64,000 bases of DNA from Pseudomonas sp. P5_109 (GCF_034009455.1 NZ_CP125380.1:4167501-4231500); one strand, 5' to 3'. Positions 35,557-45,114 are shown, counted from the stretch's first letter. A program made the numbers and translations. Notes: generated by a model not told the origin, from the letters alone.

Positions 35557-36750
35557 TTACAGTTCGAGGATCATTTTCGCGATGATGTTCTTCTGGATTT
35601 CATTGGCGCCGCCATAAATCGAGGCCTTGCGTGCATCCAGATACTGGTAGGTGGCCGCGCTGCTGTAGTCGGTGTAGAGCAACGGTTCGCTGCCATAACC
35701 CAGTTCATCTTCAATGAACGGCAACGCGTACGGCCCCACGGCCTTGCTGATCAGGTAGGTAATCGCCTGGCGGATCTCAGTGCCCTTGATCTTCAGGAAC
35801 GAGCTTTCGGCACCAGGTACATCGCCGTTCTGGGTCGCCGCCAGCGTGCGCAGGTTGCTCATCTCGGCGGCCATCAGCTGCATCTCGACTTCGGCGATCT
35901 GCGCACGAAACAGCGGGTCTTCGATCAGTGGCCGCCCGTCACGCACTTCCTGACTGGCAATGCGCTTGAGCCGCGTGAGCAAGGCCTTGTTCTGCGCGAT
36001 CCCGCCGATGCTGGTGCGTTCGTGGGTCAGCAAATACTTAGCGCAGGTCCAGCCCTCGTTTTCCTGCCCGACCAGATTGGCCACCGGCACCCGCACATTG
36101 TCGAAGAACACTTCGTTGACTTCATGTTCGCCGTCCAGGGTGATGATCGGTCGCACGGTGATGCCCGGGGTTTTCATGTCGATCAGCAGAAATGAAATAC
36201 CCCGTTGCTGACGGGCCTCGGGGTCGGTGCGCACCAGGCAGAACATCCAGTCGGCGAAGTGCGCCAGCGTGGTCCAGGTTTTCTGGCCATTGACCACATA
36301 GTGATCGCCATCGCGTACGGCGCGGGTTTTCAACGACGACAAGTCAGAACCGGCACCGGGTTCGGAGTAGCCCTGGCACCACCAGTCTGCACAGGACAGT
36401 ATGCGTGGCAGGAAGTGCGCTTTCTGCTCTGCCGTGCCGAACTTGATGATCACCGGAGCGACCATCTTCAAGCCGAAGGACACTACCTTCGGCGCACCGG
36501 CGGCGAAGCATTCTTCGTCGAAAATATGCTTCTGCACGGCGCTCCAGCCAGTGCCGCCGAACTCCACCGGCCAGCCCGGCGCGAGCCAGCCCTGGCGGTC
36601 GAGTATCTGCATCCATTGCACCTGATGCTCCTTGCTCAGGCGTTTGCCGAGGATAATTCGCTCGGACAACTCCTTCGGCAAGTTATTACGCAAAAAGGCC
36701 CGGACCTCCTGGCGAAAGGCTTGTTCGTGCACCGAGAATTCAATGTCCAT
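35557..36750 (-). CDS. Acyl-CoA dehydrogenase (pair member B)
   Basis: A 397-residue acyl-CoA dehydrogenase. MDIEFSVHEQAFRQEVRAFL starts the N-terminal helical domain; GYSEPGAGSDLSSLKTRAVRDGDHYVVNGQKTWTT spans the FAD/substrate region in parts, and the C-terminus ends ASIYGGANEIQKNIIAK. ATG 36750 follows GGAG; the 65-codon extension upstream reads through a REPIN and is not real. It sits directly before pair member A, supporting a heteromeric enzyme. It introduces the alpha-beta double bond in an acyl-CoA. Confidence 0.88.
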   Translation of the reverse strand: MDIEFSVHEQAFRQEVRAFLRNNLPKELSERIILGKRLSKEHQVQWMQILDRQGWLAPGWPVEFGGTGWSAVQKHIFDEECFAAGAPKVVSFGLKMVAPVIIKFGTAEQKAHFLPRILSCADWWCQGYSEPGAGSDLSSLKTRAVRDGDHYVVNGQKTWTTLAHFADWMFCLVRTDPEARQQRGISFLLIDMKTPGITVRPIITLDGEHEVNEVFFDNVRVPVANLVGQENEGWTCAKYLLTHERTSIGGIAQNKALLTRLKRIASQEVRDGRPLIEDPLFRAQIAEVEMQLMAAEMSNLRTLAATQNGDVPGAESSFLKIKGTEIRQAITYLISKAVGPYALPFIEDELGYGSEPLLYTDYSSAATYQYLDARKASIYGGANEIQKNIIAKMILEL

Positions 36751-36789
36751 CCATCCACTCCAAAACCTTGGGGCATACCCACATCCCCC

Positions 36790-36879
36790 TGTGGGAGCGG
36801 GCTTGCTCGCGAAGAGGCCGTCACATTCAACATCTGTATTGCCTGACACGACGCCTTCGCGAGCAAGCCCGCTCCCACA
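36790..36879. repeat. REPIN between ADH and ACAD genes
   Basis: Inverted arms of the GTGGGAGCGGGCTTGCTCGC family around a loop of about 45 bases, inside an apparent operon. Confidence 0.88.
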
Positions 36880-36895
36880 GGGGGAATTACAGTGT

Positions 36896-37978
36896 TTATT
36901 CGAAAACGATGACCGAGCGCGCCAGCTCACCGCGACGCAACTCATCGAACGCCTCGTTGATCTGGTCCAGGCGGATGCGCTGGGAAATCATCTCGTCGAG
37001 CTTGAGCCGACCCTGCATGTAGAAATCCACCAGGCGCGGCATGTCCACCGGGAAGCGGTTGGAGCCCATCAGCGAGCCCTGGATGCGCCGTTCGTGGAGC
37101 AACTGCAGCGGGTCGATTTCGATTTTCAGGCCCGGCTTGAGCATGCCAATCACGGTGGCGGTACCGCCGCGCGCGAGCATGGCGAACGCCTGCTCGGCGG
37201 TCTGCTTGAGGCCGATGCATTCGAACGCGTGGTGCACGCCACCACGGGTCAGCTCCAGCACCTGCTTGGCGGCATCGCCGTCGCGGCCGTTGATCACATC
37301 GGTGGCACCGAACTGCCTGGCCAGTTCCAGCTTCGAGTCGAGCATGTCGATGGCGATGATGCGCCCTGCCCCGGCCAGCGCCGCGCCATTGATCGCGGCC
37401 AGGCCGATACCGCCGCAGCCGATCACGGCCACGGTCTCGCCCGGACGCACCTTGGCGGTGTTGAACACCGCGCCAGTGCCGGTGGTGACCGCGCAACCGA
37501 GCAATGCCGCACGGTCCAGCGGCATGTCGCGGCGGATCGCCACGCAGGCGTTTTCGTGCACCAACATCTGCTCGGCGAACCCGGACAGGTTGACGAATTG
37601 CGGCATCGGCTTGTGCACGTAGGTCAGGCGCGGCTCTTCGTCCTTGCCGCGCTTGGTTTCCGGCGACACGCAGCGCGCCAGGTGACCGGTCACGCAGTGA
37701 TCGCAGTGACCGCAGAACACGGTAAGGCAGGTGACCACATGGTCGCCGGGCTTGACCGAGCGCACTTCGGAGCCGACCTGCTCGACCACGCCAGCGGCTT
37801 CATGGCCCAACACCATGGGGCCCGGGTACGGGAACGAACCGTCGATGACGTGCAGGTCCGAGTGGCAAACGCCGACCGCTTTGGTGCGGATCAACACTTC
37901 GCGCGGACCCGGTTTGCTGATGCCCACTTCTTCAATGACCAGCGGGGCTCCAACCTGATGGAATACGGCAGCTTTCAT
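36896..37978 (-). CDS. Zinc-dependent alcohol dehydrogenase
   Basis: A 360-residue medium-chain dehydrogenase. Catalytic zinc ligands fit GVCHSDLHV and LGHEAAGVVEQVG; structural zinc is held by CGHCDHCVTGHLARC. The Rossmann motif VIGCGGIGLAAI followed by IIAIDMLDSKLELA (Asp after strand 2) indicates NAD rather than NADP. Overall it resembles the class III-like and aryl/allyl alcohol dehydrogenases. It should oxidise a primary alcohol to the aldehyde taken by the ALDH encoded about 30 bases upstream. Confidence 0.9.
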   Translation of the reverse strand: MKAAVFHQVGAPLVIEEVGISKPGPREVLIRTKAVGVCHSDLHVIDGSFPYPGPMVLGHEAAGVVEQVGSEVRSVKPGDHVVTCLTVFCGHCDHCVTGHLARCVSPETKRGKDEEPRLTYVHKPMPQFVNLSGFAEQMLVHENACVAIRRDMPLDRAALLGCAVTTGTGAVFNTAKVRPGETVAVIGCGGIGLAAINGAALAGAGRIIAIDMLDSKLELARQFGATDVINGRDGDAAKQVLELTRGGVHHAFECIGLKQTAEQAFAMLARGGTATVIGMLKPGLKIEIDPLQLLHERRIQGSLMGSNRFPVDMPRLVDFYMQGRLKLDEMISQRIRLDQINEAFDELRRGELARSVIVFE

Positions 37979-38007
37979 GGCAGTTCTCTCGAGAGATGAT
38001 GTGGGGT

Positions 38008-39357
38008 TCAGGCCGGGTTGGCCGTGCGCAAAACGGCTTTGGCGTGGCTGAAGGTGCGGAAACCGTCGATGCCGTGGTAGGCGCCCATGCCGCTCGGGCC
38101 GACGCCGCCGAACGGCAGGCCTTCGGTGCTGGCGTGGCTCATCACGCCGTTGAGGGTCACGCCGCCAGAGCAGGTACGCGTGAGCACTTGCGCTTCTTCG
38201 CTGGCGTCTTTGCCGAAGTAGTACAGCGCCAGCGGACGCGGCCGCGCATTGATCTGGGCGATGACTTCGTCGAGGGTTGCGTAGGGTTTGATCGGCAGCA
38301 GCGGACCAAAGATTTCGTCCTGCATCACCTGCAGATCGTCGCCGGGGTTGCGCAGCAGCGTCGGTACGATCTTGTTCAGCGTCGATTGGCTGAAGTCTTC
38401 CGCCGCGGCGTTCAGTTCGATCAGTTCGACACCGGCGGCGCGGGCCTCGCTCAGGTAACCCTGCAAGCGTTCGACATGGCGGGCGTTGATGATCGAGGTG
38501 TAGTCAGGGTTGTCCTTGAGCGTCGGGAAGAACTTTGCGACCACGGCCTTGGCCACGCCGATGAAGGCGTCCACCGACTCTTGCGGGACGAACACATGAT
38601 CCGGTGCCACGCACAACTGGCCGGCGTTGAGCAGCTTGCCGATCACCACCTTGGCCACCGCGTCGTTGAAGTCCGCCGAGCGCGAGATGATCGTTGGCGA
38701 CTTGCCGCCCAGCTCCAGGGTTACCGGCACCAGGTTCTCCGCCGCCGCCCGCAACACGTGCCTGCCGATGCTGGTGGCACCGGTGAACAGCAGATGGTCG
38801 AACGGCTGGCCGCAGAACGCCTGGCCGACCTGCGCGTCACCCAGGACCACCGCCACTTCCTCTTCGGCGTACACCGAACGAATCAGCCTGGCGATCAGCG
38901 CCGAGGTGTGCGGATTGAATTCCGACGGCTTGATCATCACTCGGTTGCCTGCGGCCAAAGCACCGGCCAGCCCGCTGAACACCATGTAGCCGGGCACGTT
39001 CCACGCGGTGACGATGCCGACCACGCCGAGCGGTTGATACTGCACCCAGGCTTCACCGGCCCGGGCCTGACGTTGTTCCGGGCGCATCCATGACGCCAGT
39101 TCGGCCTTGGTCTGCTTGAGCGTGGCCAACGGCGACAGCACTTCACTACCCTTGGAGAAACCGGGGCTGCGATGGCCGAAATCGGCGGTCAGGGCGTCGA
39201 TGATTTCCTGCTCATGTTCGACCAGCAAACCAATGGCCCGGTCGAGCAACTCACAACGCTCCTCGAAACTATAGGGTTCGCGGGCCAGGAAGGCCGCCCT
39301 TTGCTTTTCCAGGATCGTGCGGATTTCACAGTTCGTCGAACGCTCGATGGCACTCAT
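38008..39357 (-). CDS. Coniferyl-aldehyde-dehydrogenase-like ALDH
   Basis: A 449-residue aldehyde dehydrogenase of the class 3/coniferyl aldehyde type. It shows VVGIVTAWNVPGYMVFSGLAGALAAGN, the general base LELGGKSPT, the nucleophilic Cys in NAGQLCVAPDHVFVP, and the C-terminal PFGGVGPSGMGAYHGIDGFRTFSHAKAV. ATG at 39357 has AGAGGT upstream; the 23-codon extension is rejected. First gene of the ALDH-ADH-ACAD-ACAD unit, with box 1 (39453-39469) about 100 bases upstream. It would deliver the carboxylic acid for CoA activation. Confidence 0.9.
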   Translation of the reverse strand: MSAIERSTNCEIRTILEKQRAAFLAREPYSFEERCELLDRAIGLLVEHEQEIIDALTADFGHRSPGFSKGSEVLSPLATLKQTKAELASWMRPEQRQARAGEAWVQYQPLGVVGIVTAWNVPGYMVFSGLAGALAAGNRVMIKPSEFNPHTSALIARLIRSVYAEEEVAVVLGDAQVGQAFCGQPFDHLLFTGATSIGRHVLRAAAENLVPVTLELGGKSPTIISRSADFNDAVAKVVIGKLLNAGQLCVAPDHVFVPQESVDAFIGVAKAVVAKFFPTLKDNPDYTSIINARHVERLQGYLSEARAAGVELIELNAAAEDFSQSTLNKIVPTLLRNPGDDLQVMQDEIFGPLLPIKPYATLDEVIAQINARPRPLALYYFGKDASEEAQVLTRTCSGGVTLNGVMSHASTEGLPFGGVGPSGMGAYHGIDGFRTFSHAKAVLRTANPA

Positions 39358-39452
39358 CACTACCTCTCTTGTTTTTTTCGGGACGCGGCCACCAGCGGGG
39401 CTGCGATGCGCAGGGTCTGGCTGCATGGTTGATCATCGCTGGCGCCGCGCCG

Positions 39453-39469
39453 CCACCCGGACCGGGTGG
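39453..39469. promoter_or_regulatory. CCACCCG palindrome, box 1 (ALDH operon)
   Basis: CCACCCGGACCGGGTGG is a perfect palindrome. Its centre is 104 bases before the ALDH start codon, in the gap after the LuxR gene. One of seven related boxes in the catabolic cluster. Confidence 0.75.
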
Positions 39470-39489
39470 GTGGCGTCACGTCGATGGAC

Positions 39490-41691
39490 TCAAGCCAGGA
39501 TGCCCATGGCCTTGGCACTGTTGATCGCCTGGGTGCGACGGCATGCGCCGAGCTTGACGTTGATGTTCTTGGCGTGGGTTTTCACGGTGTTTTCCGAGAT
39601 GAACAAGCGGCTGCCAACTTCGCGTACCGACATGCCTTCGGCGAGCAACTTGAGCACCGACACCTCGCGCGGTGTCAGGTCGTCCTGGTAATCCGGCACG
39701 CCGCTCGTGCGCGCAGGCGAGGCTTTGTCGTCGTTGGCCGGTTGCTCGCGGGCGGCGATCCTGGCTTGCTGTCGCGCGATCGGCCCCTGGTAGCACGCCG
39801 CGTGGACCTTGCCCCAATGCATGCGCCGCTCGGCTTCATGCAAATGCCAGCGGGCCTTTTCCAGGTCATGGCTGCGAGCGGCGATTTCCGATAACAGCAG
39901 ATAGGCGTTGAGCACAAAAGGCGCGCAACAGTCGCGAACCTGCAACAGCCCCGCCTGCACCACCACCTCGGCTTCGTTGACGTGGCCCTGTTGCAACAAC
40001 AACTCGCCTTGCTGGAACAACAGTCGACCGCGCAACGGATAAGGCTGTCCCGTACTGACGGTCAACCGGTTGAGCTCGCTGCGCACCAGCGATTGCGCGA
40101 GCCGCGACTGCCCCTGAAGCATCAGCAAGCGCACCCGGTCGACGTTGACCAGCACCTCCGATTCATGGCTGCCCTGGCGTCGGGCCAGCTCCAGCGAGTG
40201 ATCCAGCAGCGACTGGGCCTCGACGAGGTCGCCGGCATCCATCGCGATGCGTGCCAGGATGCAATGGCACAACAGCACCGACAGCCAATCCTCAGCCGTC
40301 AGGTAGTCAAGGGCCGCACGACAATGCAGGCGCGCCGGATCGACATGGCCGCGCTGTGCCTGCAAGGTGCCGTACAAGGCCTGCCAGTTTGCCAGCAGGC
40401 GCTGGTTGCGCCGCGTATCGGCCAACGGCAGAAAGTGCCCGAGTCGCATCAGGCAATCACCGGCTTCGTCCAGCCGCCCGCTGAACAACAACGCCTTGGC
40501 ACACAGGTAAATCAGGCGCGGGCTGCTGTGCAGCAATTGCGGTTCGATACGCTCGCGCCAGTCCATCAGCTTGTTCAGATGCCGTTCGCCGAGGATCCAG
40601 CTCAGCCACAAGCGCTCCATGTAATTGGCCGCCACCTCGGGCTGATCGGCGCATAACGCCTGCTCGACGGCATCGTCGACATGCCCCAGCACGCTGAGCA
40701 ACTGGCAGGCTCGCAAGCGCAAGCGGTTCAGTGCCAGGCCGGTCATCTGCTGCTGTAGCACCCGGGCTACGACGGGTAGCAGCCGGAACCAGCCAGGTTG
40801 TTGATCGATCGGGAACACAAAGGCCTGGCCGTGCAGCAGGCTGTCGAACACCCGACCGCCCTGCTGGCCTTCCCACAACTGTTCGCAGAGGTCGGCACTG
40901 ACCCGAGACAAATGCGCGAGGCCACACAAGACCTCGCGCTGCTCTTCACTGAGCCGCGACAGCAGTTCACGCTCAAGGTACTGACCGAGCAAGGGAGCCG
41001 AAAGCGACAGGCGAACACCGGCGCACCACCCGCCGGTCTCATGCCAGAGCTTTTCCCTGGACAGTGCATCGGTGTGCGGCGCGAGGGCATCGATCAGCGA
41101 TTCGAATTCGTCGGGGCGCAGGGCCAGTTGCCGGGCATCGAGCTCCAGCAGTTGGCCGGTCAGCATCAGGCGCGGCAAATTCCAGTCCGGGCGTTGACGG
41201 CAGGTGACCAGCACTTGCAGGTGCGGTTTTTTCAGGGACAGGAGTTGGTCGAACCAGTGGTTCAGGTCTGGCGGCAGCTGTGCCGGCAGGTCGTCGAAGA
41301 TCAGGCTTAGCTTGAGATCTTCGCTGTCAGCAAGGGCCTCTTCGCGAGCAAGCCCGCTCCCACAGGGGAACGCGGTCAACTGTGGGAGCGGGCTTGCTCG
41401 CGAAAGGGGTGTAACAGGCACCGACACTCCTGAATCGAGAAACGCCAGCACCCCATCCGCCGCCGTATCAACCGCCAACCCCAACGCCCCCGCCAATCGT
41501 GCAATGAAGTGCTCCAGCGTCTGAAGCTGCCCACCCAAAGACACCCACACCACCCGCCCCACCGTCGCGACACCCTGCAAATACTCCTGCAAAACCGACG
41601 TCTTGCCATACCCGGCAGGCGCGCAAAGCAGTTGCAAGCGGCAAGGTTTGCTCTCGAGTACGTCGCACAGATGCGGTCGTGGCACCAACAT
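39490..41691 (-). CDS. MalT-like LuxR-family regulator 1, with REPIN inside the reading frame
   Basis: A 733-residue regulator. An N-terminal NTPase has P-loop APAGYGKTS (about 24-32) and Walker B LSLIFDDLP (about 129-136); a long TPR-like helical middle follows, and a C-terminal LuxR HTH is at LTPREVSVLKLLAEGMSVREVGSRLFISENTVKTH in pieces. Between the Walker motifs, about residues 95-119 (PLSRASPLPQLTAFPCGSGLAREEA in parts) are encoded by a REPIN (41340-41406) that keeps the frame open. ATG 41691 follows GAGG; ATG 41703 is the alternative. Box 2 lies just upstream, suggesting autoregulation. Probably activates the surrounding operons; whether the insertion harms ATP binding is unknown. Confidence 0.87.
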   Translation of the reverse strand: MLVPRPHLCDVLESKPCRLQLLCAPAGYGKTSVLQEYLQGVATVGRVVWVSLGGQLQTLEHFIARLAGALGLAVDTAADGVLAFLDSGVSVPVTPLSRASPLPQLTAFPCGSGLAREEALADSEDLKLSLIFDDLPAQLPPDLNHWFDQLLSLKKPHLQVLVTCRQRPDWNLPRLMLTGQLLELDARQLALRPDEFESLIDALAPHTDALSREKLWHETGGWCAGVRLSLSAPLLGQYLERELLSRLSEEQREVLCGLAHLSRVSADLCEQLWEGQQGGRVFDSLLHGQAFVFPIDQQPGWFRLLPVVARVLQQQMTGLALNRLRLRACQLLSVLGHVDDAVEQALCADQPEVAANYMERLWLSWILGERHLNKLMDWRERIEPQLLHSSPRLIYLCAKALLFSGRLDEAGDCLMRLGHFLPLADTRRNQRLLANWQALYGTLQAQRGHVDPARLHCRAALDYLTAEDWLSVLLCHCILARIAMDAGDLVEAQSLLDHSLELARRQGSHESEVLVNVDRVRLLMLQGQSRLAQSLVRSELNRLTVSTGQPYPLRGRLLFQQGELLLQQGHVNEAEVVVQAGLLQVRDCCAPFVLNAYLLLSEIAARSHDLEKARWHLHEAERRMHWGKVHAACYQGPIARQQARIAAREQPANDDKASPARTSGVPDYQDDLTPREVSVLKLLAEGMSVREVGSRLFISENTVKTHAKNINVKLGACRRTQAINSAKAMGILA
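41340..41406. repeat. REPIN inside the LuxR1 coding sequence
   Basis: Two arms of the GTGGGAGCGGGCTTGCTCGC family, 41340-41364 and 41381-41405, are arranged in the reverse orientation to the other REPINs, with a 16-base spacer. Both arms are intact and the whole element is read through in frame. Confidence 0.9.
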
Positions 41692-41749
41692 GGCGGACCT
41701 CATGGATGGAAAGTGAACTCCATCATTGGGCCAGTCGGCTGTTCAGGCG

Positions 41750-41766
41750 CCACCCGCATCAGGTGG
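41750..41766. promoter_or_regulatory. CCACCCG palindrome, box 2 (LuxR1)
   Basis: CCACCCGCATCAGGTGG, one mismatch from a perfect palindrome. Its centre is 67 bases before the LuxR1 start at 41691. Confidence 0.7.
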
Positions 41767-41773
41767 GTATCAA

Positions 41774-41805
41774 CGCACAACGCCCTGCAAGCAGGGCGTT
41801 GTGCG
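41774..41805 (-). terminator. Strong hairpin after the DUF1329 gene
   Basis: CGCACAACGCCCTG and CAGGGCGTTGTGCG form a perfect 14-bp stem with a 4-base loop, beginning 15 bases beyond the DUF1329 stop. The following T-run on the minus strand is short, but the stem is very stable. Confidence 0.75.
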
Positions 41806-41820
41806 AAGCGGGACAAGCGG

Positions 41821-43188
41821 TCAGCGAATGCCGTCGTTGCGCAGCGCCGCCGGGGTGAAGTCGGTCATTTTCGCGGTCATGCCGTAGGTGGTGGCATGCC
41901 TGGACTGGTTGGTCATCGCCAACACGTTGTAGCGCCCGGCGATCAGGTCGTAGATGCCGAGCATGGCGAAGTTCGACGCACCACGCTCGTAATCGTTGAC
42001 CGCATAACCTTCCGCGACACGCCACAGCTGGCCACGACCGTCGTAGTGATCGACTTCGGCCAGTTGCCAGGTGTCTTCGTCGAAGTACATGTCACGCTTG
42101 GCGTACACGTGGCGCTGCCCCGGCTTCAGCGTGGCCTGCACGTGCCAGACGCGGTGCAGCTCATAACGCGTCAGGTCCTGGTTGATGTGCCCCGGCTTGA
42201 TGATGTCGTCGTATTTCACCTTCGGCGATTGCAACTTGTAGTTGTTGTACGGGATGTACAGTTCCTGTTTGCCCACCAGCTTCCAGTCATAACGATCCGG
42301 CGCGCCGTTCATCATGTCGGTGTTGTCGGCGGTGCGCATGCCGTCGGAGCCGTTGCCCGGCCCGTCATACGCCACTTGCGGAGCACGGCGCACCCGGCGC
42401 TGACCGGCGTTGTAGACCCACGCCAGGCGCGGTTCCTTGACCTGGTCGATGGTCTCGTGGATCAGGATCACGCTGCCGGCCATGCGTGACGGCGCGGTGA
42501 TTTCCTGTTTGTAGTAGTACAGGACATTGTCGGCCTGCCCGGCATCGACGCCTTCCATCAATTGCGGGAAGGCCAGTTTGTCCTCGTACTCGACGATGGA
42601 ATAAGACCCGTTGGTTTGCGGAGCGGCCTGGGCCGCTATGCGTTCCATGTTGCCGCCGCGATAGCGGTTGGTGTGGTTCCAGTACACCTCCACACCGTTC
42701 TTTGGAATCGGGAACGGGTAATAGCGGGTCTGGGTGAAGTTTTCCAGGCCGTTGCCATCGGGGGTCAGTTCGGTGGTCACCGCACTCTTTTTGGCAATGT
42801 CATAGATGTTCTGCGGCGAGGCTGCGGTGCGCTGGGTCTTGAACACCGGGATCTTGTAGCTGTCCGGGTAGCGCTTGAACATCGCCAGCTGGCCGGGGGT
42901 CAGCTTGTCCTTGTACTGGTCGACGTTGGCTGCCGTGATCACGAACTGCGGTTTTTCACCGGCGAACGGATCGCCGAGAAAACCATTGTCGAGTGCCGCC
43001 GCACCGGGTTTGAGGCCACCGGTCCAGGCAGGAATGCTGCCGTTGGCATTGCCCTCTTTCTGCGCGCCCAGTGGCGTCAGAGTGGTACCCAGTTGCGCGG
43101 CTTCCTGCGGGGTAACAGCGGCCATTACACCGCTGGCCAGCAATGACAGACTCAGTGCGCCAGCGCGCAGCATTAAACGTGCGTTCAT
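41821..43188 (-). CDS. DUF1329 envelope protein
   Basis: A 455-residue exported protein with signal peptide MNARLMLRAGALSLSLLASG ending near VMA-AVTP. Typical DUF1329 features are GSIPAWTGGL near the N-terminus, NVLYYYKQEITAPSRMAG, and HRVWHVQATLKPGQRHVYAKR. The family has a LolA/LppX-like lipid-binding-type fold and is nearly always paired with DUF1302. ATG 43188 follows AGAGGAA. It lies 26 bases after the DUF1302 gene. Such pairs accompany clusters for steroids and other hydrophobic substrates, so a role in uptake across the outer membrane or periplasm is plausible but unproven. Confidence 0.9.
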   Translation of the reverse strand: MNARLMLRAGALSLSLLASGVMAAVTPQEAAQLGTTLTPLGAQKEGNANGSIPAWTGGLKPGAAALDNGFLGDPFAGEKPQFVITAANVDQYKDKLTPGQLAMFKRYPDSYKIPVFKTQRTAASPQNIYDIAKKSAVTTELTPDGNGLENFTQTRYYPFPIPKNGVEVYWNHTNRYRGGNMERIAAQAAPQTNGSYSIVEYEDKLAFPQLMEGVDAGQADNVLYYYKQEITAPSRMAGSVILIHETIDQVKEPRLAWVYNAGQRRVRRAPQVAYDGPGNGSDGMRTADNTDMMNGAPDRYDWKLVGKQELYIPYNNYKLQSPKVKYDDIIKPGHINQDLTRYELHRVWHVQATLKPGQRHVYAKRDMYFDEDTWQLAEVDHYDGRGQLWRVAEGYAVNDYERGASNFAMLGIYDLIAGRYNVLAMTNQSRHATTYGMTAKMTDFTPAALRNDGIR

Positions 43189-43214
43189 GTTCAGGTTCCT
43201 CTGGCAGGGTTGCA

Positions 43215-45047
43215 TCAGAAATTCACGCCGAAGCTCAGCGCGGCATAGTCGCGGTCGACGTTGGTATTGAAATCGCCACCGAAGTAGTTGGTGTAACTGA
43301 GGCTGGCGGTGTAGGTGTTCTGGTAGTCGGCATCGACACCGACGCTGACCGCCTTGGAGCCTTCATCGAAGTTCGGGCCGTAGCCCTGGACGTCATGGGA
43401 CCAGGCGATGTTCGGCGACAGGTTGATGCCGGCGATCACGTTCGGGTAATCGAGCTTGCCGCGCAGGCGATAGCCCCAGCTGCTGCTGGTGTAGAAACCA
43501 TCGTTGTTGCATTCCTGCGCCGGGTTGCTGGCGTTGGGCAGGCCCGCTGCGGTGCCACGGCAAGTGGCGGCACCCACAGCACCCGGCAGTTCACCGGAAC
43601 CGAAGGCCGGGCTGCGACCGAAGCGCAAGTCCGTGCCGTCCGCCTTGCCCAGGCCGTTGATCTTGTTGTAACCCACCTCGCCCACCAGGGTCAGGCGACT
43701 GGCGCCGAAGACCTGATCGAAGAACTGCGTGGCGGTCACCTGTGCCTGGGTCACCGGCATGCGCTTGTAGCCATTGACCTCGCCGCCCAGGGTACGTCCG
43801 GCGAAACCGGTGGTGATCAGCGGCGACGTCGCACCGAAGGTTGCCGAAGACAGCAGGTCAGCGGTGTTCAGTTGCAGCGGCATGTTCGGCCGGTAGCTGA
43901 CTTCGCCACCGAGCGAGACGCCGGCGACGTTGGTCTGGAAGCTCAAGCCATACAGGCGGATGTCTTCCGGGTAATCGATGAAGTAGCGGGCACTGCGCGC
44001 CGAAGCGACGCCACCGGCCGGGTTGCTCATCTGGTTGATACTGAGGAACGGGCTGCGACTGTGGTAGTTCATCGCGTAGGCACCGAACTCGGTGTCATTG
44101 GCCTCTGGCACGTACCAGCGCAAGGCCAGGCCGTACTGACCGCTGTCGCGTGCATCGTTGTCTTTGAGGCGCGGAATGAAGGCGTCATCGGTGCCCGCGG
44201 CAATGGCTGCCAAGCCACCGGTGTTCTTCGCCACGCCCGGCGGCAGGTCGAGACCGGCGATCACCAGGCGGTCGTCGCAGCCTTGGGGTACGCCGTCGCT
44301 GCCGAAGAACGTGCCGCAGTTGTCCACCACCGACTTGTCCCATTGCAGCTGATAAAACGCTTCGGCGGTGATGTTGTCGGCCAAGCCCTGGGACACGTAG
44401 AGCAGGTTGACCGGAATCAGGCCCTCCTTCACTTCCGCGCCCGGGCGGCGCAGTGCCGCGACGTCGATCGGGTTGATGCTGTTGATCGAGTTGCCGATGA
44501 AGGTACTCTCGCCCCAGCTCACCACTTGCTTGCCCAGGCGCACGTTGCCGACCTGATCGCCGATCGTGTAGTTGTGGTAGACGAAGCTGTCGAGGAACAT
44601 CGCGCCGGACGACTTGGCCGCACGGTCGCGTCCTGAGTCGTTGATGTCATAGAACGGACGGCTCTCGTCCATCAGCTCGAAGTCGTACCAGTACTTGCCG
44701 CGCACGAAGGCGCCGCTGTCGCCGTACTTCAGCTCCAGGTCATGCACGCCCTTGAAGATCTTCGAGAAGGTCTCACCCTTCTTGAAGTTCAGGCGATTGT
44801 CATCGGTGGTCCGGGACGAGGACTTGCCGCCGGTGACACCCTGGGAGTTGAAGTTGGAGATGAATTGCTTGTCTGGATCAGCCGTCGACCAGCTCGCACC
44901 GATCGACAGCGACGAATCGAAATTTCCCTGGATTTCCCCGATGTTGAAATCAACAGCGTGAGCCTGATTGCTCGCGCAAGCGGCAACCATCACAGCGACG
45001 GCCAGCAGACTCGGCTGGAAGACTCCGCGCATTGTTTTTGTTGTCAT
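43215..45047 (-). CDS. DUF1302 outer-membrane protein
   Basis: A 610-residue protein with a long signal peptide (to about residue 31, NQAHA-VDF) and repeated amphipathic beta-strands ending in a C-terminal Phe (SFGVNF), the mark of an outer-membrane barrel. RLGKQVVSWGESTFIGNSIN and INPIDVAALRRPGAEVKEGLIP are the DUF1302 signatures. GGAG lies about 7 bases before ATG 45047; a longer upstream frame is spurious. First gene of the DUF1302-DUF1329 unit, with box 3 about 75 bases upstream. Likely a channel for a hydrophobic growth substrate. Confidence 0.9.
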   Translation of the reverse strand: MTTKTMRGVFQPSLLAVAVMVAACASNQAHAVDFNIGEIQGNFDSSLSIGASWSTADPDKQFISNFNSQGVTGGKSSSRTTDDNRLNFKKGETFSKIFKGVHDLELKYGDSGAFVRGKYWYDFELMDESRPFYDINDSGRDRAAKSSGAMFLDSFVYHNYTIGDQVGNVRLGKQVVSWGESTFIGNSINSINPIDVAALRRPGAEVKEGLIPVNLLYVSQGLADNITAEAFYQLQWDKSVVDNCGTFFGSDGVPQGCDDRLVIAGLDLPPGVAKNTGGLAAIAAGTDDAFIPRLKDNDARDSGQYGLALRWYVPEANDTEFGAYAMNYHSRSPFLSINQMSNPAGGVASARSARYFIDYPEDIRLYGLSFQTNVAGVSLGGEVSYRPNMPLQLNTADLLSSATFGATSPLITTGFAGRTLGGEVNGYKRMPVTQAQVTATQFFDQVFGASRLTLVGEVGYNKINGLGKADGTDLRFGRSPAFGSGELPGAVGAATCRGTAAGLPNASNPAQECNNDGFYTSSSWGYRLRGKLDYPNVIAGINLSPNIAWSHDVQGYGPNFDEGSKAVSVGVDADYQNTYTASLSYTNYFGGDFNTNVDRDYAALSFGVNF

Positions 45048-45114
45048 GCGGTTTCTCCGGTTAAGGATTAAGTGTTGGAGAGCCCATGCTAGTGGGGCTC
45101 TGGTCCGCTCCTCA

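Noticed and set aside
34438..36195. A 585-codon open frame antisense to the two acyl-CoA dehydrogenases
   Set aside because: Both dehydrogenases on the minus strand have full family motifs; the antisense product has none and spans two genes.
36751..36945. Upstream extension of the acyl-CoA dehydrogenase at 35557-36750
   Set aside because: The extra 65 codons read through a REPIN (peptide SPCGSGLARE), while the ATG at 36750 has its own GGAG and matches family N-termini.
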